A DNA stretch of 6,060 nucleotides, taken from NCBI GenBank assembly GCA_021852245.1, contig JAJZNY010000034.1:1-6060 (forward strand), given 5' to 3'. The DNA comes from Planctomycetota bacterium (GTDB lineage Bacteria > Planctomycetota > Phycisphaerae > WQYP01). Position 1 is the first letter of the stretch. Every line of letters starts with the position of its first letter. The notes under the pieces were generated by a model. It was not told the DNA's origin. It worked only from the letters and a program-made list of their open reading frames with translations, and did not search any database. The position numbers and the translations under genes were made by a program. Below are positions 1 through 5,672 of this stretch, piece by piece.

Positions 1-2
1 AA

Positions 3-419
3 CCTTTCAAACAAGGCTCAGTCGGACCGCGGCTCCTGGCGGCTGCCGGCCTGTTTGTTTTTCTGCTGGCGGAAACCTCACGCGTTCCCATCGACGATCC
101 CGACACGCACCTGGAACTGACCATGATCCATGAGGTGATGGTGCTGGATCACAGCGGCCCCCTGCTGGGGGCGATTCAATATGCCTCCGCTCTCCGGTTG
201 CTGATTCTGATCAACTTGGTTCTGCAATTCATATGTCCGATGCATACCGGCATTCCAGCGCTCAGTTGGTTGCTGTTTATATTGGAGGCATCTGCTGCGG
301 CAGTGCTTGTCGGCATTATTGAATCGATCATGGCGCGCCTGCCGATGCGTCATGTGCCTACCCTGCTGGCGGCCGCCGCCGTGCTCAGCGGCCTGGGTTT
401 TGTTCTGGCTGTGAGGTAA
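3..419 (+). CDS. hyfC: HyfC/NuoH-like membrane subunit, C-terminal part (5' end outside window)
   Basis: Integral membrane subunit of the hydrogenase-4/complex I superfamily, equivalent to HyfC/HycD and NuoH. In this family it anchors the soluble arm to the membrane and lines the entry of the ion and quinone path. The reading frame is open from the left edge; 138 codons are present before TAA. The family signature is very clear: an ETSRVPIDDPDTHLEL stretch followed by TMIHEVMVLDHSGP, rich in acidic residues on a cytoplasmic loop as in NuoH and HycD. About four hydrophobic segments are visible: one before the ETSRVP loop and three after it, ending in a short VR tail. The N-terminal half is missing. 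The next gene starts 5 bases after the stop, so they are co-transcribed. The family assignment is firm; the hyfC name is by homology and does not imply hydrogenase activity for this complex. Confidence 0.93.
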   Translation, partial: PFKQGSVGPRLLAAAGLFVFLLAETSRVPIDDPDTHLELTMIHEVMVLDHSGPLLGAIQYASALRLLILINLVLQFICPMHTGIPALSWLLFILEASAAAVLVGIIESIMARLPMRHVPTLLAAAAVLSGLGFVLAVR

Positions 420-424
420 GTGCG

Positions 425-1066
425 ATGATATGGCTCATTGACGCTATTCTGACAACGGTGCTACTGCTGAATCTCTTCCTGCTCAGTGTAAGTCGTATGA
501 AATCGCTCATATCCGCGGCTGCACTGCAGGGGATCATGCTGAGCATCCTGCCCCTGCTGCTTGTGAAAGAGGTGGACCCGCTGATTCTTACCACGGCACT
601 GGTTACGGCCGGGATCAAGGGATGGACCATCCCGCAAATGCTTGAAAAAGCGCTGCGGGACGTCCGGATCAAACATGAGGTCGAGCCGCTGATCGGATTT
701 ATCCCCAGCATGCTCATCGGCGCCGTCGGTACCGCTGCAGCGTTGATGATGACCATTCACATATCCGGGCTGCATCATCCGAAATCTCTGCTGGTCATTC
801 CCGCATCCATGTCCACCATTTTGACCGGGCTGCTTCTGCTGACAACGCGATTCAAGGCCCTGACGCAGATCATCGGCTACCTGATTCTTGAAAACGGCAT
901 TTACATTTTTGGCATGCTGTTGCTTGGGGTCGTCCCTTTTTTGGTTGAACTGGGCATTCTACTGGATTTATTCGTCGGCATTTTTGTAGTTTGCATCATC
1001 CTCAATCACATTCATTCCGCGTTTGCGTCGCTCGATACGCGTCGGCTTACTTCACTGAGGGAATAA
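425..1066 (+). CDS. hyfE: HyfE-like (NuoK-related) membrane subunit
   Basis: A 213-residue, almost wholly hydrophobic protein with about six or seven membrane segments, matching the usual length of hydrogenase-4 component E. HyfE contains a NuoK-like region and joins the HyfC-type subunit to the antiporter-like subunit. The C-terminal half has the recognisable GYLILENGIYIFG segment with E156 and the VELGILLDLFVGIFV segment with E175. The acidic residues of this kind in NuoK are needed for proton transfer, so the ion path looks intact. A lysine (K65, in AGIKGWTIPQML) lies in a predicted loop. The ATG at 425 is preceded by GAGGT at 413-417, a good ribosome binding site that overlaps the end of the previous gene. 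The stop lies 5 bases before the next start. Family confident; the exact role in this complex is inferred. Confidence 0.92.
   Translation: MIWLIDAILTTVLLLNLFLLSVSRMKSLISAAALQGIMLSILPLLLVKEVDPLILTTALVTAGIKGWTIPQMLEKALRDVRIKHEVEPLIGFIPSMLIGAVGTAAALMMTIHISGLHHPKSLLVIPASMSTILTGLLLLTTRFKALTQIIGYLILENGIYIFGMLLLGVVPFLVELGILLDLFVGIFVVCIILNHIHSAFASLDTRRLTSLRE
1057..1062 (+). promoter_or_regulatory. Ribosome binding site deciding the hyfF start
   Basis: GAGGGA, nine bases upstream of the ATG at 1072. It supports starting hyfF there rather than at the in-frame ATG at 991, which would force a 76-base overlap with hyfE and add a polar tail to what should begin as a membrane helix. Confidence 0.6.
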
Positions 1067-1071
1067 GCTTC

Positions 1072-2511
1072 ATGCTGCTTGCCGCCATCATATTGCTTCC
1101 TTTTCTAGCCGCTCTGCCGGCGGCCATCGTCCATTCCGACCGTGCACGGCCGTGGATTGTATTTGCAGCATCTGCGGTGCATCTGGTTCTCACCGCAGCG
1201 ATTCTGGTCGCCCCGCCGCCCGCCATCTGCGGCGGCTGGATCGGACTTGACCCACCCGGTGAGTTGGTTCTGTTGCTAACCAGCATTCTGTTCTTCATCT
1301 GCACGCTCTATGGAACCGGCTATCTGCGCCAATGGCCGGGGCGTTTCAATCGCGTGCTGGCCCCTTGTCTGCTGGGCTTTCTGGGCGGTGCCACGCTCAT
1401 GGCGTGTTCCCAGCAATTGGGTCTCATCTGGATTGCGATGGAAGCGACCGCTCTGTGTACCGCACCCATGATTTATTTCCGACGCACACCGGAAAGTATT
1501 GAAGCCACCTGGAAATATCTGCTCATCTGCTCGGTCGGTATTGCAATCGCATTGCTTGGGTCATTTTTTCTTGTCTATGCCTTTCTGATTCATCATCACA
1601 CGCCCGGCCTGCTTTTTTCGCAACTGGTCGCCCACGCCCGAGATGCAGACCCTATCTGGTTGAAGATGGCGTTTGTACTTCTGCTCATCGGGTACGGAAC
1701 GAAGATGGGGTTGGCGCCCATGCACACCTGGAAACCAGATGCCTATGGCGAAGTGCCGGGCATCGTTGGTGCTCTGCTTGCGGGTGTGCTTACGAGTTGC
1801 GCTTTTCTTGCCATCCTGCGGATCATGCGAGTCTGTGTGGCCGCCGGCATGCGTGCCTACACCGGACATCTGCTCATTGGAATCGGTATTTTTTCGATGG
1901 CGGTAGCGGCGGTCTTCCTGATGGGGCAGAAAGATTTCAAGCGAATGCTCGCATATTCCAGTGTCGAGCAAATGGGCATTCTTGCGCTGGGGGCTGGGAT
2001 CGGTGGGCCCGCCCTTTATGGTGCCCTGCTTCAGATGATTAATAACGGACTTACCAAGGGAATGCTCTTTTTATCGGCGGGGAATATTCATCGCGCTTAT
2101 GGCAGTAAATCATCGGATCATGTTCATGGTGCCTTCCGCCGAGAGCCCGTTTCCGGAACGCTCTTCATGCTTGGATTTCTGGCCATCACCGGGTCGCCCC
2201 CATTTGGGCCCTTTGTCGGTATGTTCACCATCCTGAAAACCGCTTTCTTTGACCATCTTTTTCTATTAGGTGCGGCATTCATCGGCCTTCTGCTGCTGGT
2301 ATTTCTGGGGATGGGGCGGACGGTTCTGGCTGTTACCCTGGGGCGCCCGCTCCCCGGACGCCTCTACCATACCCAATTCCGGGACAGTTTTATATCGGCG
2401 GCCCCACCGCTCATTTTACTGGCGCTGATCCTGCTGCTCGGGCTCCACGTGCCAGCCCCACTGATTAAACTTCTGCATCAGGCACAGCGATACATCGAGG
2501 TATCTCCATGA
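1072..2511 (+). CDS. hyfF: HyfF-like antiporter-type ion-translocating subunit (NuoL/M/N, MrpA/D family)
   Basis: A 479-residue polytopic membrane protein of the proton-translocating antiporter family, the pump module of complex I, Mrp antiporters and group 4 hydrogenases. Key charged residues inside the membrane can be placed. E124 (IWIAMEATALC) matches the TM5 glutamate of NuoM. K211 (GYGTKMGLAPMHTW) matches the TM7 lysine, and it is followed by the HTWKPDAYGEVPG loop. K329 (INNGLTKGMLFLSAGN) matches the TM10-region lysine, with N325 where many relatives have His. The AYSSVEQMG segment (294-301) is also typical. It is somewhat shorter than E. coli HyfF (about 526 residues), and lacks the long lateral helix of NuoL. 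The start is set by the ribosome binding site at 1057-1062. Its stop overlaps the next start as ATGA at 2508-2511, suggesting translational coupling. Whether it moves H+ or Na+ cannot be read from the sequence. Confidence 0.93.
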   Translation: MLLAAIILLPFLAALPAAIVHSDRARPWIVFAASAVHLVLTAAILVAPPPAICGGWIGLDPPGELVLLLTSILFFICTLYGTGYLRQWPGRFNRVLAPCLLGFLGGATLMACSQQLGLIWIAMEATALCTAPMIYFRRTPESIEATWKYLLICSVGIAIALLGSFFLVYAFLIHHHTPGLLFSQLVAHARDADPIWLKMAFVLLLIGYGTKMGLAPMHTWKPDAYGEVPGIVGALLAGVLTSCAFLAILRIMRVCVAAGMRAYTGHLLIGIGIFSMAVAAVFLMGQKDFKRMLAYSSVEQMGILALGAGIGGPALYGALLQMINNGLTKGMLFLSAGNIHRAYGSKSSDHVHGAFRREPVSGTLFMLGFLAITGSPPFGPFVGMFTILKTAFFDHLFLLGAAFIGLLLLVFLGMGRTVLAVTLGRPLPGRLYHTQFRDSFISAAPPLILLALILLLGLHVPAPLIKLLHQAQRYIEVSP

Positions 2512-4055
2512 ACACCCCCGCGTACCGTGATACCATGCTGGCAATGACCGGCGGCTATGCGGTGCCGCGGGCAGATATCCCTGTGCTTCCGCTGCCCGCG
2601 TTTCAGGACGCGATTGTCAACGCTGTCGCCGAAGACGGTTGCCGTGTAGTAAGCCACTTCGGACTCCCCGATCCGACGAGCGACGACTTAATACTTTTAT
2701 ATGCGGTTTTGGCTCACGATCATTCCGGGCGGCTCCATATATCCGCCGCTGCTGCTCCCCGGAGCGGCTATCCGTCGCTTACCCCGCGCTGCCCTCAGAT
2801 GCACTTGTTTGAGAGGCAGATCGCTGAAAATCTGGCGGTTCCGCTGCTTGGCCACCCCTGGCTCAAACCGGTGGCGTTCCCAAGGGGCGTCGACCGGAGA
2901 GTCGAACGCAGTTCACCTTTCATCGGGGCGGATGATAAGGTCGGGATCATGGATTTTTATCAGATCGGCGGCGGGCAGGTGTATGAGGTGGCAGTCGGGC
3001 CAATTCACGCCGGCGTCATCGAGCCGGGCCATTTCCGATTCCAGTGCGACGGCGAAACCATCCTGCACCTGGAAATATCCCTTGGATATCAACACCGGGG
3101 TGTGCAACACGCACTTGAAGGAGGGCCGAATAAACGTTCATGGCATTATGCTGAAACTCTCTGTGGCGATTCAACGATTGCCCACGGATGCGCCTACGCC
3201 CAGAATATCGAGGCGCTTGCGTCTTTCCGGTTAAGTCCGCGGGCGGCCGCCATCCGGGGCATTGCCCTAGAACTTGAGCGGCTCGCCAATCATGTCGGCG
3301 ACTTGGGTGGCATGGCCAAAGATGTCGCATTTCTTCCGACTGAATCATACTGCGGCCGCATTCGCGGTGAATTTCTCAATATGACGGCGCTGATTTGCGG
3401 CAACCGATTCGGGCGTGGATTAATTAAGGTTGGCGGAACCGGGTTTGATCTCGATGATCAACTCAGAGCGGATCTGCTCCGCAGACTTGCTGATGCGCAG
3501 CGAGACCTGCAGCCGGCCATTGAGATATTATGGAATTCACCTTCCGTCACCGCCCGGTTTGAGCACACCGGCGTCCTGCCGCGAGAAACGGCGTTAGAGC
3601 TGGGTCTGGTCGGTGTAGCCGCGCGGGCCAGTGGTATTGACAGGGATAGCCGCCGCGATCACCCGAGCGGAATATATCGCTTTACGCATCTGCCGGTGGT
3701 GACGGCCCACGGTGGCGACGTGCTGGCAAGGGCATATGTTCGCGGGCTGGAGATACAACACTCCATCGCTTTTGTTCTGGAACAACTCCAATCTCTTCCG
3801 TCGGGCGAAACTTTCACTCCGACCGCCGCCCTGCGGTCCGGCATGTTTGCCGTGAGCCTGCAGGAATCGTGGCGTGGCGAACTGTGTCATGTGGCGTTAA
3901 CCGATGCCGACGGCCGCTTTGAACATTACAACATTACGGATCCGTCGATCCATAACTGGTTCGGTCTGGCCATGGCCATGCGCGGAGGACAAATATCAGA
4001 CTTTCCCATTTGTAATAAAAGTTTCAGCTTATCGTATTGCGGGTGTGATTTATGA
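2508..4055 (+). CDS. hyfG: HyfG/HycE-like large subunit (NuoC+NuoD-like) with degenerate Ni-Fe motifs; Ehr-type
   Basis: A 515-residue soluble subunit with a NuoC-like domain (about 1-135, including YPSLTPRCPQMHLFER) followed by a NuoD/[NiFe]-hydrogenase-like domain (about 140-515, with EVAVGPIHAGVIEPGHFRF and LGYQHRGVQ). In true hydrogenases two CxxC motifs bind the Ni-Fe centre. Here the first reads CGDSTIAH (C219, S222, H226), so CGxCxxxH has become CGxSxxxH, and the Arg normally two residues before the first Cys is T217. The second reads DFPICNKSF (C502, S505), again CxxS. The EAPRGE motif is ESWRGE, keeping R456. The protein ends ten residues after S505 in SYCGCDL, without the His/Arg cleavage site or the cleaved tail of hydrogenase precursors. 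It is therefore unlikely to hold a normal Ni-Fe centre and fits energy-converting hydrogenase-related (Ehr) complexes. GAGGT at 2497-2501 supports the ATG, which overlaps the hyfF stop by four bases. The substrate is unknown. Confidence 0.93.
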   Translation: MNTPAYRDTMLAMTGGYAVPRADIPVLPLPAFQDAIVNAVAEDGCRVVSHFGLPDPTSDDLILLYAVLAHDHSGRLHISAAAAPRSGYPSLTPRCPQMHLFERQIAENLAVPLLGHPWLKPVAFPRGVDRRVERSSPFIGADDKVGIMDFYQIGGGQVYEVAVGPIHAGVIEPGHFRFQCDGETILHLEISLGYQHRGVQHALEGGPNKRSWHYAETLCGDSTIAHGCAYAQNIEALASFRLSPRAAAIRGIALELERLANHVGDLGGMAKDVAFLPTESYCGRIRGEFLNMTALICGNRFGRGLIKVGGTGFDLDDQLRADLLRRLADAQRDLQPAIEILWNSPSVTARFEHTGVLPRETALELGLVGVAARASGIDRDSRRDHPSGIYRFTHLPVVTAHGGDVLARAYVRGLEIQHSIAFVLEQLQSLPSGETFTPTAALRSGMFAVSLQESWRGELCHVALTDADGRFEHYNITDPSIHNWFGLAMAMRGGQISDFPICNKSFSLSYCGCDL

Positions 4056-4117
4056 TCCGTCCACTATTCATCAGCCTCCGGTTACAAAGAAACGATTGGG
4101 GAGATGCAGATGCTTGA
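4052..4117 (+). other. Possible 21-codon coupling ORF between hyfG and the hyfHI fusion gene
   Basis: An ATG at 4052 overlaps the hyfG stop as ATGA and opens a 21-codon frame that runs through the gap and stops at 4115-4117, five bases inside the next gene. It has no good ribosome binding site of its own and no recognisable product. If translated it may simply carry ribosomes from hyfG to the next start. It may equally be chance, as an open frame of this length is common. Confidence 0.2.
4098..4103 (+). promoter_or_regulatory. Ribosome binding site deciding the start of the ferredoxin/small-subunit gene
   Basis: GGGGAG touches the ATG at 4104 directly but stands six bases before the in-frame ATG at 4110. 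The second spacing is workable and the first is not, so 4110 is the likelier start. Confidence 0.6.
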
Positions 4118-4880
4118 ACAGTTGAAAACTCGATTGCAGCAGGGATATCGCACGATGGCGTTTCCCGACGGACCGCCGCCCGAACTGCCGGGCCGATTCC
4201 GTGGGCGGCCAATCTTCGACTCGACCCGGTGTCCGCAGGGGTGCGACGAGTGCGTTCGAGCCTGCCCCACCGATGCGATCCAGATTGACGCCGGCGGTAT
4301 CCGCGTCAATCTCGGCCGATGCCTTTTCTGCACCGATTGTACAGATGCGTGCCCGCACGGGGCAGTTGGCCATGCGCAGGATTATCGCCTTGCCGTGCGC
4401 AGTGAGAATGATCTGACTATCCATGGCGGAGACGAATTAAAACTTGCGGCCGCGCTGAATGAAAAGATGCGGAAGATTTTCGGCCGAAGTCTGCATCTGA
4501 GACAGGTTTCCGCTGGCGGGTGTAACGGGTGTGAATCCGATCTGAATGTACTCACGACGATCGGCTGGGATTTATCTCGCTTTGGGATTTCATTTGTTGC
4601 CTCACCGCGCCATGCCGACGGTTTAATCGTCACGGGTCCGGTCACCGAAAATATGAAGGACGCACTGCTCGCGGCCTATCACGCTGTGCCATCACCGAAA
4701 ATGGTCATTGCCGTAGGTGCCTGCGCCTGCTCAGGCGGGCCTTATGTGGATCATCCGGAAACGCATAATGGCATTGGAGATTTATTACCCGTCGATCTTT
4801 ATATTCCCGGCTGCCCACCTCATCCGCTCACCATTCTCGACGGTCTGCTGCGATTGCTCGGTCGGATTGACAATCGGTGA
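4110..4880 (+). CDS. hyfI: Fused HyfH-like 2x[4Fe-4S] ferredoxin and HyfI/NuoB-like small subunit
   Basis: A 256-residue electron-transfer protein that joins two subunits usually encoded separately. Residues 1-32 resemble the start of HycF/HyfH/NuoI (amphipathic MLEQLKTRLQQGYRT, then FRGRP). The ferredoxin domain has C41-x3-C45-x2-C48-x3-C52-P and C71-x2-C74-x2-C77-x3-C81-P, enough for two [4Fe-4S] clusters. After a linker (about 90-130) comes the NuoB/HycG-like domain: GGCNGCESD (C138, C141), GACACSGG (C205, with an extra C207) and PGCPPHP (C235), the four ligands of the proximal (N2-type) cluster. The CxGC spacing is hydrogenase-like rather than the adjacent CC of NuoB. All twelve expected cluster cysteines are present, so the electron wire looks functional although the neighbouring large subunit has lost its Ni-Fe cysteine set. 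A 54-base gap separates it from that gene. An alternative start at 4104 adds two residues. It is the last gene of the operon; no maturation protease gene follows. Confidence 0.92.
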   Translation: MLEQLKTRLQQGYRTMAFPDGPPPELPGRFRGRPIFDSTRCPQGCDECVRACPTDAIQIDAGGIRVNLGRCLFCTDCTDACPHGAVGHAQDYRLAVRSENDLTIHGGDELKLAAALNEKMRKIFGRSLHLRQVSAGGCNGCESDLNVLTTIGWDLSRFGISFVASPRHADGLIVTGPVTENMKDALLAAYHAVPSPKMVIAVGACACSGGPYVDHPETHNGIGDLLPVDLYIPGCPPHPLTILDGLLRLLGRIDNR

Positions 4881-4964
4881 CAGTGACATACGGAACAAAA
4901 ACGCGGATGGTAGAATCTTGGGAATGATTCAGATAATTAAGCCTGCGCCGAACGCCAACGGGAA

Positions 4965-5672
4965 TCAGCGCGAATGATGAAGCCATTTAAGCCAGAGCCC
5001 GGTACGCATCGGCAATTTCTGGCCGGTCTGCTTTTCCAGTACATTCCACGCCGTCTGGGCCACACCGACATTGGCATCATCCAATACATAAATCAGTGCA
5101 CGATGCACCCGATAGGTGTTGTAATGGCTCAGCGCCAAAGCCGCATCAATACGTACCTGAGAATTGGACTTGGATTGCAGATCAGTAATCAGTGGTCCGA
5201 TTAAAATCGGGTTGTTGACTTCCGCGGCCGCTATCGCCGCGCTCATTCGCACAAACACCGACGGGTCCGCCAACCCCGCAGCGAGCGTGGGCGCCAGCTT
5301 GGGATCATGGGATGTGCCAATCGCCATCATTGCCTGTCCCCGTACAAGCGGCGATGGAGCCTGTGCGGCGATCTGATACGCCTTCAGATAAGCCGGATCA
5401 TGGCCATAGGGTTGCTTGGCCAGCCACGCGATCGCTTCCCGCTGGAGATCGGGCGTTGCGTTATCGAACATGCGGGCAGCCTCTTTGAGCGGCGTTTTCT
5501 GACTTCCGTGGCCACCGGATAATCGCTGCAAAAGGCCGTTCATAAACACATTGAAATCATGCGGCGTGCTGGGGCCCGACGAGCACCCTGCCAGCAGGCT
5601 GCATATGGTTACTGCCGCCACCCACTTCATCATGCCGGTGCGGGGTCTTCTATTTTTACATCTTTGAATCAT
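4965..5672 (-). CDS. HEAT-repeat-like lipoprotein (function unknown)
   Basis: A 235-residue predicted lipoprotein. It has a positive N-region (KNRRPR), a hydrophobic stretch (WVAAVTICS) and a lipobox LLAGC with the modifiable Cys at 30. The next residues are Ser-Ser, not Asp, which by the E. coli rule would favour the outer membrane. The mature part is a run of helical HEAT-like repeats: SPLVRGQAMMAIG (107-119), DPSVFVRMSAAIAAAEV (136-152), NSQVRIDAALALSHY (170-184) and DANVGVAQTAWNVLE (199-213), ending with TGQKL and a Trp-rich helix. Such repeats usually form protein-binding scaffolds. No catalytic motif is visible. The ATG at 5672 overlaps the murI stop by four bases (ATGA) with GGAAA just upstream, supporting that start; ATGs at 5633 or 5630 would give a shorter but still valid signal peptide. 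The partner and cellular role are unknown; being in an operon with murI hints at the cell envelope, but only weakly. Confidence 0.85.
   Translation of the reverse strand: MIQRCKNRRPRTGMMKWVAAVTICSLLAGCSSGPSTPHDFNVFMNGLLQRLSGGHGSQKTPLKEAARMFDNATPDLQREAIAWLAKQPYGHDPAYLKAYQIAAQAPSPLVRGQAMMAIGTSHDPKLAPTLAAGLADPSVFVRMSAAIAAAEVNNPILIGPLITDLQSKSNSQVRIDAALALSHYNTYRVHRALIYVLDDANVGVAQTAWNVLEKQTGQKLPMRTGLWLKWLHHSR

Noticed and set aside
991..1071. Upstream in-frame ATG at 991 as the start of hyfF.
   Set aside because: It would overlap hyfE by 76 bases and add a non-membrane extension. The ATG at 1072 has GAGGGA upstream and begins directly with a membrane helix.
2701..3348. Long open frames within hyfG in other frames and on the opposite strand.
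   Set aside because: Arg/Cys/His-rich translations with no family resemblance, lying wholly within a well-supported gene; these are shadows of its codon bias.
2508..4055. Calling the complex an active hydrogen-evolving hydrogenase-4 or formate hydrogenlyase.
   Set aside because: Two of the four Ni-Fe ligands are serine, and the processing motif and maturation genes are not seen. The name hyfG is kept only as a homology label.
4053..4103. The hyfG and hyfHI genes are in the same frame, separated by a TGA, which could suggest selenocysteine, readthrough or a TGA-sense code giving one giant fusion.
   Set aside because: The hyfG end (CNKSFSLSYCGCDL) is where this family naturally stops. The residues after TGA look like no known domain, a ribosome binding site precedes the next ATG, and other genes here also end properly at TGA.
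4863..4930. Inverted repeats near the end of the operon (GATTG/CAATC at 4864-4874 and GAATC/GATTC at 4913-4930) as a transcription terminator.
   Set aside because: The first has almost no loop and lies inside the coding end; the second has only five pairs. Neither is followed by a T-tract on either strand.
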